A program made the translations under genes and the position numbers. 6,286 bases of DNA from Sedimentisphaerales bacterium (GTDB lineage Bacteria > Planctomycetota > Phycisphaerae > Sedimentisphaerales > SG8-4). Below the pieces are notes generated by a model. The model did not search any database, was not told the origin of the DNA, and saw nothing but the letters and a program-made list of their open reading frames with translations. The stretch's first letter is position 1, and every line of letters begins with the position of its first letter. Shown here piece after piece: positions 1 to 5,154 of this stretch. The stretch spans positions 1 to 6,286 of the forward strand of contig JAFGCA010000644.1 in NCBI GenBank assembly GCA_016932895.1, written 5' to 3'.

Positions 1-9
1 ATCGGTGCG

Positions 10-969
10 TTACACGGGCGCGACAACCGTTTTTATCATACGCTCGGCCTCGGGCCAGGTTTTCGTCTTGGTCCATCCCCAGGCGCGGGCCGCGGCGACC
101 TTCAATCCGGCCGCCAGCGCCGCCGGAGGCTCGCCCGCAGCGTCGAGACCCGCCAAGAAACCGGCCAGGAGGTAATCGCCGCACCCCACGGTTGAGACGA
201 TGTGGCCCTGCGTATCGTTACGGCCTTCCCAGGCGCCGCTTGCGGTCACGAGCACGGCTCCTTTCGCCCCCCGGCTGATCAGGACCAGCTCGACTCGATC
301 CAGCAACGTTCCGCCCGCGGCGGCCAGGGCGCCGGGCGCATCTTCAATCTCCCGGCCCAGCAGGCCGGCCAGTTCCTCGACATTGGGCGCGATCAGGCCA
401 AGCGAGCCCGCGTCGACCAGCCTATGCAAGGCCGGTCCGTGCGTGTCGAGCACGATGCGCGCCCCCGCCGCTCTGCAACCGTGCACCACCGCGACCCCTC
501 GATCGAGCAGATCGCCGGCAGGCATCGAGCCGGCGAAGATGCAGGTGTCGCCGGCGCCGACGAGCTTCTTCAGATCCGCATCGAGCCGGTCCAGGGTCTC
601 CGCCGAGGCCAGGGCGCTGGGCAGGCGCAGGTGCATTTCACGCCCGTTACGCGTATCCAGCACTGTGACGTTGTGCCGCGTGTGCCCGACGACCGCCGTC
701 ATGGCGACCCGCACGGATCCGAGGCGTTGGACGGCGGCCTGCATCGGCTCGTAATCCGCGCGCCCCCAGAGCCCGGCCGCGACGCTGGACCGGCCCAGCC
801 AAGCCAGAGCGTACGAGACGTTCAGCGCCTTGCCCGCCGCCCGGATGTCCTGCTCGTCGATGTTCGCGTGCCGGCCCCAGTCCAGGCCTTGCCCGCGGCA
901 TTGAACGTCCCAGGCCGGCGCCAGACCTACCGTAATGATCTTTTTCCCGTGCTCCACCGAATCACTCAC
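10..969 (-). CDS. PfkB-family carbohydrate kinase (1-phosphofructokinase/LacC-like)
   Basis: Predicted cytosolic ATP-dependent kinase of the ribokinase/PfkB fold, 319 aa, the usual length for the FruK/LacC branch (about 305-325). The N-terminal PfkB glycine signature is seen as AGKALNVSYALAWLG (residues 45-59). HTRHNVTVLD (96-105) resembles the TRxN substrate loop of fructose-1-phosphate/tagatose-6-phosphate kinases, and AGSMPAG (146-152) matches their SGSLPPG loop. The C-terminal signature is STVGCGDYLLAGF (259-271), with D265 as expected catalytic base; the anion-hole motif reads GCGD rather than the common GAGD. The start is a GTG at 969-967 with no clear Shine-Dalgarno; a second GTG four codons in (V5) is possible. 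It lies 9 nt downstream of rlmN on the same strand and has no visible promoter, so co-transcription is likely. Family is fairly secure; the substrate (fructose-1-P, fructose-6-P, tagatose-6-P or another sugar) cannot be read from sequence. Confidence 0.9.
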   Translation of the reverse strand: MSDSVEHGKKIITVGLAPAWDVQCRGQGLDWGRHANIDEQDIRAAGKALNVSYALAWLGRSSVAAGLWGRADYEPMQAAVQRLGSVRVAMTAVVGHTRHNVTVLDTRNGREMHLRLPSALASAETLDRLDADLKKLVGAGDTCIFAGSMPAGDLLDRGVAVVHGCRAAGARIVLDTHGPALHRLVDAGSLGLIAPNVEELAGLLGREIEDAPGALAAAGGTLLDRVELVLISRGAKGAVLVTASGAWEGRNDTQGHIVSTVGCGDYLLAGFLAGLDAAGEPPAALAAGLKVAAARAWGWTKTKTWPEAERMIKTVVAPV

Positions 970-978
970 GTAAAGACG

Positions 979-2016
979 CTAACCCGTTTTGTCGCTCCTA
1001 TAGCCGGCCTGAAGCTGCCCGCAGGCGGCCTTGATGCCCCGTCCCAGGCGGAAGCGCGTCGTCGTCTCGACGCCGGCGTCTTTCAGCGCCGCCGCGAAGC
1101 GGGCGATTCGCTGCCGGCTGCTGCCGGTCAGGGCGCAGCCCGGATACGGATTGTGCTCGATCAGGTTGACGTTGCACATGATCCCGCGCAGCAGCTTGAC
1201 CAGCAGGCGGGCGTGCGCCACCGAATCGTTGAGGCGGTCGATCATGACGTACTCGAATGTCACGCGCTGCCCGGTGGCCCCCTGGTAGGCCTTCACCGCA
1301 GCCAGCAGCTCGCCTATCGGGTACGTGCGGTTGACCGGCATGATGCGATTGCGCAGCACGTCCGTCGGCGCGCTGAGCGAGATAGCCAGTCGCGGCCTCA
1401 CGTCCTCGCTGGCCAGACGCCGGATCGCCGGCGCGATCCCGCACGTGCTGACCGTGATGTGGCGAATGCCGATGTTCTTGCCCGCCGGATCGTTCAGAAT
1501 GCGAATCGACCGCAGCACGGCACCGTAATTCTCTAACGGCTCGCCCATTCCCATGTAAACCACGTTCGTGATGCGCCCGGCGTCCTGCTCGACGGCGTTG
1601 ACCTGCCCGGCGATCTCGCCCGCCGTCAGGTTGCGCCGCAGCTCGATCCGCCCCGTCGCACACAGCACGCAGCCCATCGCACAGCCGACCTGCGTCGAAA
1701 CGCACAGCGTGCGGCGCTTCTCCTCGGGCAGCAAAACCGCCTCGATCCGCTCCCCGTCGCCCAGCTCGAAGAGGTACTTCGCCGAGCCGTCCGGGTCGCT
1801 GGGCCGGTCGACGACCTTCAGTGGCGAGATGAAGTAGCCCTCGTCCGCGAGCCGCGCCCGAAACGCCTTGCTCAGCGGAGTGATGTCCGAAAGCGTCCGC
1901 GCGTTCAACGTATGAACGAACTTGAAAATATACCCGGCCAGATACTTCTTCTGCCCCAGCCCCGTTACCAGCGACTGAAGCTCACCCAACGTATTGTCCT
2001 GTAAATCCAAACTCAT
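979..2016 (-). CDS. rlmN: RlmN, dual-specificity 23S rRNA (A2503-C2)/tRNA (A37-C2) methyltransferase
   Basis: Radical SAM enzyme that methylates C2 of A2503 in 23S rRNA and, in the E. coli enzyme, A37 of some tRNAs. At 345 aa it is complete and of normal family length. The [4Fe-4S]-binding CxxxCxxC is CAMGCVLC (C112, C116, C119). The two mechanistic cysteines of the family are present: C105 in LCVSTQVGC, equivalent to E. coli C118, and C332 in AACGQL near the C-terminus, equivalent to E. coli C355. The SAM-contacting GEP follows in YMGMGEPLENY (154-164). FEYVMIDRLNDS (254-265) and VNLIEHNPYPG (283-293) are further family blocks. The C-terminal approach reads RFRLGRGIKAACGQL, a variant of the enterobacterial RKxRGDDIDAACGQL. 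It starts at ATG 2016-2014, preceded directly by six G's rather than a spaced Shine-Dalgarno. It is first gene of a leftward pair with the PfkB kinase. It is RlmN rather than Cfr, whose hallmark is C8 methylation, by the AACGQL ending and housekeeping context. Confidence 0.97.
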   Translation of the reverse strand: MSLDLQDNTLGELQSLVTGLGQKKYLAGYIFKFVHTLNARTLSDITPLSKAFRARLADEGYFISPLKVVDRPSDPDGSAKYLFELGDGERIEAVLLPEEKRRTLCVSTQVGCAMGCVLCATGRIELRRNLTAGEIAGQVNAVEQDAGRITNVVYMGMGEPLENYGAVLRSIRILNDPAGKNIGIRHITVSTCGIAPAIRRLASEDVRPRLAISLSAPTDVLRNRIMPVNRTYPIGELLAAVKAYQGATGQRVTFEYVMIDRLNDSVAHARLLVKLLRGIMCNVNLIEHNPYPGCALTGSSRQRIARFAAALKDAGVETTTRFRLGRGIKAACGQLQAGYRSDKTG

Positions 2017-2022
2017 CCCCCC

Positions 2023-2051
2023 ATTCTATCACATCCCGCCGACACCGTCGA
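2023..2051 (-). promoter_or_regulatory. Candidate sigma70 promoter of rlmN, possibly leaderless
   Basis: Read on the minus strand, TCGACG (2051-2046, 4 of 6 matches to TTGACA) is followed after exactly 17 nt by TAGAAT (2028-2023, 5 of 6 to TATAAT). Only six G's separate the -10 box from the ATG at 2016, so initiation would fall at or next to the start codon and give a leaderless or nearly leaderless transcript. Inferred from sequence only; in GC-rich DNA such matches can be chance. Confidence 0.4.
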
Positions 2052-2068
2052 ATTCCGCGCCGGCCGTG

Positions 2069-2097
2069 TTGATTCAGCCGCCGGGGCCTGTTATGAT
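2069..2097 (+). promoter_or_regulatory. Candidate sigma70 promoter of the nucleotidyltransferase module
   Basis: TTGATT (2069-2074, 4 of 6) and TATGAT (2092-2097, 5 of 6) are spaced by exactly 17 nt. Predicted initiation near 2104 gives a leader of about 45-57 nt before the small first gene. It is divergent from the rlmN promoter, with the two -35 boxes only 17 bp apart, so binding at one could affect the other. Confidence 0.5.
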
Positions 2098-2148
2098 TGT
2101 GGTATCAGTGGGCAGAGTGACTGCACGTCGACGGGTGTTTTTCTGCCG

Positions 2149-2358
2149 GTGCAAAAAGACATGAGACAGATAAGGGAATCATACGGACCGATCGGCGACG
2201 ATGAAGGCCGCTTCGATATCGAGTTGTGGCAATCACAAGGGGATCGAGCCATTTTTGATGCCACGCTGCAGATGGTATTGGATTACCTGACGATCAGGAA
2301 CGGACATGCTGACGAGCCCAGACTTCAAAGAACTGTTGAGTCTTTTGGAAAAGCATGA
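2149..2358 (+). CDS. Small hypothetical protein, candidate antitoxin/partner of the nucleotidyltransferase
   Basis: A 69-aa soluble, acidic protein with no signal peptide or membrane segment. Visible blocks are GDDEGRFDIELWQSQGD (17-33), AIFDATLQMVLDYL (34-47) and a C-terminal DEPRLQRTVESFGKA (55-69). I recall similar small proteins ending in a DEPRLQRTVE-like block just upstream of nucleotidyltransferase-fold genes; this is memory, not a search. The next gene begins inside this one, in another frame, with a 53-nt overlap, implying translational coupling and joint function. The start is uncertain: GTG 2149 has no clear ribosome binding site, and ATG 2161 (65 aa) has only a weak purine run (AAAAAG) before it. 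A role as antitoxin of a toxin-antitoxin pair is inferred from size, order and overlap; no DNA-binding motif is recognised. Confidence 0.7.
   Translation: MQKDMRQIRESYGPIGDDEGRFDIELWQSQGDRAIFDATLQMVLDYLTIRNGHADEPRLQRTVESFGKA
2296..2300 (+). promoter_or_regulatory. Ribosome binding site fixing the nucleotidyltransferase start
   Basis: AGGAA lies 5 nt before ATG 2306, inside the coding region of the upstream small gene. Its good spacing supports the 2306 start and hence a genuine 53-nt overlap rather than a mis-called start. Confidence 0.65.
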
Positions 2359-2758
2359 AGTCCGCTATCTGGTGGTTGGCGGCTATGCGGTCATGAAGTA
2401 TACCGAGCCCCGTTTCACCAAGGACCTGTACCTCTGGGTCTCGACCGATGCGGAGAACGCACAAGCGGTTTTTCGGGCTCTCAAGGAGTTCGGCGCACCG
2501 CTGAAAGACTTGGCGCCGGCCGATTTCGCCCGCGAGGGCTATTTCTATCAGATGGGCAATCCCCCCTTCCGGCTGGACGTGATGCCGTCCCTGCCCGGAG
2601 TGACTTTCAAGACGGCGTGGGCAAACCGAGAAGACGTGACGCTGGAAGGCGTGACCATTCCGTTCACTTCGAGAGAAGACCTGATAACGGCAAAAGAAAG
2701 CAGCGGTAGAGATCAAGACAAGATCGATGTCAGGAAGCTCCGAAAAGCCGACGATTGA
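2306..2758 (+). CDS. Nucleotidyltransferase-fold protein (AbiEii/DUF6036-like), DxD motif altered
   Basis: A 150-aa protein of the polymerase-beta-like nucleotidyltransferase superfamily, of the small stand-alone type associated with toxin-antitoxin or abortive-infection modules. An N-terminal helix (LLSLLEKHEV) leads into YLVVGGYAVMKYTEPRFTKD (21-40). The GG (25-26) and D40 match the fold's GG...DxD signature. The expected second Asp is Y42 (DLYLWV instead of DLDLWV); codon TAC at 2429-2431 is one base change from GAC. The third carboxylate is probably D91 in FRLDVMPSLPGV. The C-terminal block LITAKESSGRDQDKIDVRKL (126-145) matches the usual LIxNKxAAGRxQDLxDVxxL ending, so the protein is full length. 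It overlaps the upstream gene and converges on the GLUG gene, with 52 nt between stops. If the second Asp is essential here as in characterised relatives, the enzyme is inactive or weakened. Family is secure; exact subfamily and target RNA or protein are unknown. Confidence 0.85.
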   Translation: MLTSPDFKELLSLLEKHEVRYLVVGGYAVMKYTEPRFTKDLYLWVSTDAENAQAVFRALKEFGAPLKDLAPADFAREGYFYQMGNPPFRLDVMPSLPGVTFKTAWANREDVTLEGVTIPFTSREDLITAKESSGRDQDKIDVRKLRKADD

Positions 2759-2810
2759 GACCCGGCGGACACAATACGTCAGAGCGGCCGGTTGCCTACG
2801 CGGCAGTCCT

Positions 2811-3632
2811 CTACGGCATGCGGCGGGTTACTGTGATGTCGTCGATGTAGATCGTGCCGGTCCCGCCTTCCCTGGGGTTGTCGCGGTCGCCGAGGCCGAT
2901 GATCATCTTCCCGACGGAGGCCACGTCGACACCCGCCGCCTGCAGATCGGCCAGGGCAATGTGCGACTTTCGCCACTCGCTCGCCAGCACCGCGTCGGCA
3001 TCCGGATGCATCACCACCGCGACCCGGCCGGCAATGTCCTCAATCGCCACATACAGAGGCTCCGGATCGTTGTCTGCGTCGCCGTGAAAGTACACTGTAA
3101 GGGTGTCCGCCTCGCCGGCCGTCCAGTCCTGCGGTGATTCCACACCATCCGGCGTCCAATAGCTCGGCGTCGTGAAGGCCCGCTCGGCCTCCGAGTAGTA
3201 CGGCTCGGTTGCGTTGTCGTAGGACAAAGGCATCGACTGCCACCCGCCGTGGACGATCTTCGTTTCGATGATCGAAAATCCTTGGTAAGGATGGGGTATG
3301 TTCGGGTCCCACAGATCGTGGCCGACCATCGCGCCGGTGCCGTTGCCCGCGTGGCCCGGCTCCGGCAGAGTGAAACCCCTCCCGTCGATCCACGTCCGGA
3401 AGACCCTGTCCGCTACCTCGTTCGTATAGCTCTCGAAGTCATCGACAACGAGCACGATGGTATCCTCGACGAGCAACTCCCACGCCAGCCGGGGGTAGTC
3501 TCCCTCCGGCATGGTCCAGACATCGTTTGGACCGTTCTCCGTTTCACCAACAAAGTCCCACCCGGCGGCGAGAAACGTGGCGGCAATCTGCATCTCGGCC
3601 GTGGTCAGGCCTGTGCCCCCGGCACTTTGCAT
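2811..3632 (-). CDS. C-terminal part of the broken gene: linker plus DDFESY...DDI beta-module
   Basis: Continuation of the GLUG protein in the second frame. Genuine coding begins at about 3655 (WDVETSGQ), upstream of the first ATG at 3632, and no convincing ribosome binding site precedes that ATG, so this is not an independent gene. GGTGLTTAEMQ and AGWDFVGETENG complete the usual post-GLUG linker, ending at DYPRLAWE (45-52 from that ATG). A separate module of about 210 residues follows: VDDFESYTNE (63-72), KIVHGGWQSMPLSYDN (125-140), QDWTAGEADTLTVYFHGD (168-185), IIGLGDRDNP (244-253), GTIYIDDITVTR (259-270). I associate this module with planctomycete secreted proteins. Its bookended strands suggest a jelly-roll, carbohydrate-binding-like fold, which is inference. 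No PEP-CTERM, dockerin or other sorting tail follows before the TAG at 2813-2811. Confidence 0.65.
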   Translation of the reverse strand: MQSAGGTGLTTAEMQIAATFLAAGWDFVGETENGPNDVWTMPEGDYPRLAWELLVEDTIVLVVDDFESYTNEVADRVFRTWIDGRGFTLPEPGHAGNGTGAMVGHDLWDPNIPHPYQGFSIIETKIVHGGWQSMPLSYDNATEPYYSEAERAFTTPSYWTPDGVESPQDWTAGEADTLTVYFHGDADNDPEPLYVAIEDIAGRVAVVMHPDADAVLASEWRKSHIALADLQAAGVDVASVGKMIIGLGDRDNPREGGTGTIYIDDITVTRRMP

Positions 3633-4890
3633 CTGCCCGCTCGTCTCGACATCCCAAGGAACCGAACACCTGCCCCTGATAGGTCAGATCATCACTATGA
3701 TCCGAGCCGACGAGGCCACCTATACTCTCGCCGCTGCCTTCGTGTCGCACGCGCCCGACAGCATGGCAGTTGAAAATCTGCCACAAAGTGTGTCCAATCA
3801 GGCCTCCAACATATCTGCTGCCATCTCCACCGAAGACGTCGCCCGTGGCGTAGCAGTCGGTCACAATGCCGAAGCTGGTTCCCGCCAGGCCGCCCAGGCC
3901 CAGGCTATCGTCCCCGCCTGACACATTGCCCGTCGCGCAGCAGCGCTCGATGGTTCCGTGAAAGTCGCTGCCGACCAGGCCGCCGAGTTTAACGCTAAAG
4001 GAACCGCCGCAGACATCGCCCGTGGCACAGGAATCACTGATCTTGCCCTCCACGTTCTGGCCCACCAGACCGCCGAAGGACCGGGGGCACCCCGTACATG
4101 AGACGGTACTGGTCGCGAAGCAGTGGCTGATCTCGCCCCGATAGCAGTGGCTGATCCCGGTGTCATCGCAGGGACCGATCTGGCCCCGGTTGGTACCGAC
4201 GAGTCCGCCGACATACTCGCCTTCCAACCCGACCGAAACATCAGCATGGGCGACGCACTCTATCAGCACACCGTTATTCTGTCCAACCAACCCGCCCATC
4301 CAGTCGGCGAACAAAGCACTCGTGACCTCGCCTGTCATGCTGCAACCTTCAATGACGCCTTCGTTCAGTCCGACGAGACCCCCGACCCAACAACCAACCT
4401 CCCGCATGCGCACAACTCCGCTCACGTGACATGCCTTGATCGTGCCATGGTTGTACGCTGTCAGTGCACCCATCTCGCCTTCGCCTTCAACAACTACATC
4501 CTCCAGCGTCAGATCGTGAATCGCGCCGCTTTCTTCCACCACACCAAACAGGCCGACGCCCCCATTGGGCTTCTGTTCGAGCGCGAGGTTGATGAGCCGG
4601 TGGCCGTTCCCGTCGAAGTCACCGGTGAAGCCGGAGCCCCAGGGGCCAAGCGGCGCAATCAGAACCTGCGTAAAGATCCGCCCGCCGGGCAGGTTGGGGT
4701 CGAGGTCGATGTCGGCCATGAGCTTGAAGTGCTTGTCCCAGTCGTTGGGCTCGGCGGTGTAGATCAGGTGGGGGTCGTTGGGCTCGCCCGTCCCGCCGCC
4801 GTATTGGGCCCGGGCGGGGAACGCGAGAGAGCAGGCAACGATCAGAAATGGGATTATCCGCCGCGTTCCGATGTACCTCGCATTCATCAT
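3544..4890 (-). CDS. N-terminal part of the broken gene: signal peptide plus GLUG repeats
   Basis: A 448-codon frame starting at ATG 4890 (followed directly by a second ATG) with a strong ribosome binding site. After the signal peptide comes GGGTGEPNDPHLIY, then DKHFKLMADIDLDPNLPGG (52-70) and FTGDFDGNGHRLINL (88-102), the usual lead-in of GLUG proteins. Next is a degenerate GLFG turn (113-116), then eight GGLxG turns at residues 170, 199, 228, 273, 303, 333, 362 and 391. Real coding ends near residue 411. The last 37 residues, which are Arg-, Cys- and His-rich, are out-of-frame read-through. A translated product would be a truncated secreted solenoid lacking the C-terminal module. Confidence 0.75.
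   Translation of the reverse strand: MMNARYIGTRRIIPFLIVACSLAFPARAQYGGGTGEPNDPHLIYTAEPNDWDKHFKLMADIDLDPNLPGGRIFTQVLIAPLGPWGSGFTGDFDGNGHRLINLALEQKPNGGVGLFGVVEESGAIHDLTLEDVVVEGEGEMGALTAYNHGTIKACHVSGVVRMREVGCWVGGLVGLNEGVIEGCSMTGEVTSALFADWMGGLVGQNNGVLIECVAHADVSVGLEGEYVGGLVGTNRGQIGPCDDTGISHCYRGEISHCFATSTVSCTGCPRSFGGLVGQNVEGKISDSCATGDVCGGSFSVKLGGLVGSDFHGTIERCCATGNVSGGDDSLGLGGLAGTSFGIVTDCYATGDVFGGDGSRYVGGLIGHTLWQIFNCHAVGRVRHEGSGESIGGLVGSDHSDDLTYQGQVFGSLGCRDERADAKCRGHRPDHGRDADCRHVSRRRVGLCW
3700..4554 (-). repeat. GLUG repeat array with a cysteine ladder
   Basis: Protein-level tandem repeats of 29-30 residues, each with a GGLVG turn, a short N/D/S-G loop, and a strand bearing Cys in (C)xATGxV. Aligned Cys lie at residues 154, 183, 212, 257, 288, 318, 346 and 375. 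In a right-handed beta-solenoid they would stack in one column. Only one interval departs from 29-30: between turns 228 and 273 it is 45 because of an insertion. Confidence 0.8.
4119..4156. repeat. Short tandem duplication inside a GLUG repeat
   Basis: The 14-mer AGCAGTGGCTGATC occurs at 4119-4132 and again at 4143-4156, offset by 24 bp (8 codons). In the protein it gives ISHCYRGEISHCF (246-258) and accounts for about half of the 15-16 extra residues in the one over-long repeat. A multiple of three keeps the frame open. Confidence 0.7.
4807..4890 (-). other. Sec signal peptide of the GLUG protein
   Basis: Residues 1-28: basic n-region (NARYIGTRR), hydrophobic core IIPFLIVACSLAF, then ARA before Gln29, a good signal peptidase I site. 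There is a Cys at position 20, but no lipobox-like LxxC followed by a small +2 residue near a plausible cut, so a lipoprotein is less likely. It predicts export across the inner membrane. Confidence 0.8.
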
Positions 4891-4895
4891 CTTCG

Positions 4896-4902
4896 TTCCT
4901 CT
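4896..4902 (-). promoter_or_regulatory. Ribosome binding site of the GLUG gene
   Basis: On the minus strand AGAGGAA is followed by 5 nt and ATG 4890. It decides the first of the two adjacent ATG codons as start and shows the translation signals are still intact upstream of the frameshift. Confidence 0.7.
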
Positions 4903-5003
4903 CGCACCAGAATATCAGCCACGCGAACCCGCAACCCGCCGCTGTCTCGACGCACGAGCCGACGCGATGCGGCAGGAGGCGCGTTCTCCGCTCGTCAAGA
5001 CAC

Positions 5004-5033
5004 AGTATAGCCCAACGGCACCACCGCTGTCAA
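5004..5033 (-). promoter_or_regulatory. Near-consensus sigma70 promoter of the GLUG gene
   Basis: On the minus strand TTGACA (5033-5028, 6 of 6) is followed after 18 nt by TATACT (5009-5004, 5 of 6). Initiation near 4997 gives a leader of about 105 nt. This is the best promoter match noticed in the window. The rest of the 264-nt gap (4891-5154) shows no gene; it carries only this promoter and the PIN gene's -10 region. Confidence 0.65.
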
Positions 5034-5141
5034 GCTTCGCCCCCTCTCGAAAGGCACAGGACGCCGGCGTCGAAACGCTCCGCGCGTTTCGCGGGCGGAC
5101 GAAGCGCCGGTGAATTCATGTGCTTCTCCTTCAAGAATATC

Positions 5142-5150
5142 GTATGATAC
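5142..5150 (+). promoter_or_regulatory. -10 box and small palindrome before the PIN gene
   Basis: TATGAT (5143-5148, 5 of 6 to TATAAT) ends 6 nt before ATG 5155, so initiation would fall about at the start codon and the mRNA could be leaderless. No good -35 is seen at 16-18 nt. The -10 lies within GTAT-G-ATAC (5142-5150), a 9-bp interrupted palindrome that could be an operator half for an autoregulating toxin-antitoxin complex; that role is speculative. Confidence 0.35.
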
Positions 5151-5154
5151 AGCC

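Larger units (their letters stand above)
2811..4890 (-). pseudogene. Secreted GLUG-repeat beta-solenoid protein, broken by one frameshift
   Basis: Two overlapping reading frames together encode one about 690-aa secreted protein: signal peptide, GLUG-repeat solenoid, a linker, and a C-terminal beta-rich module opening with VDDFESY and closing with YIDDITV. The first frame reads sensibly to QVFGS and then turns into Arg-rich nonsense to a stop at 3544. The other frame takes up exactly there with WDVETSGQMQSAGGTG. GLUG proteins I recall usually have a GSFWDVETSGQ-like segment, so the break sits at 3656-3657, where the coding strand reads TCC-TT-GGGAT. Adding two T's (TTTTGG) would restore GSFWDVETSG. 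This is a 2-nt loss in a short T run, or a sequencing/assembly error. The promoter, ribosome binding site, signal peptide and remaining 270 codons show no further damage, so the break is recent or artefactual. Likely extracytoplasmic; ligand unknown. Confidence 0.85.

Noticed and set aside
202..1536. Long plus-strand open frame (444 codons) opposite the kinase and rlmN
   Set aside because: It lies antisense across two well-supported genes, is Arg-, His-, Gln- and Pro-rich as GC-rich shadow frames are, and shows no domain.
2294..2716. Minus-strand frame of 140 codons opposite the nucleotidyltransferase gene
   Set aside because: It mirrors the nucleotidyltransferase codons; the plus strand carries clear GG...D and C-terminal motifs and a ribosome binding site.
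2759..2810. Bidirectional terminator between the nucleotidyltransferase and GLUG stops
   Set aside because: Only weak GGCCGG/GCGGC pairings and no T-rich tail were visible.
3650..3665. Programmed ribosomal frameshift joining the two GLUG frames
   Set aside because: No slippery heptamer, no prfB-like stop context and no evident downstream stem; a 2-nt loss restoring Phe-Trp fits better.
3249..3921. Two overlapping plus-strand frames opposite the frameshift region
   Set aside because: Antisense to conserved linker and C-terminal module sequence; no motif or start signal.
4123..5010. Plus-strand open frame of 295 codons opposite the GLUG gene
   Set aside because: Shadow of the GLUG coding strand; the minus-strand frame has a promoter, ribosome binding site, signal peptide and repeats, this one has none.
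5110..5154. GTG 5110 as the PIN gene start
   Set aside because: It would add 15 residues before the family's usual M-x-TVYxETS start, and it lies upstream of the candidate -10 box.
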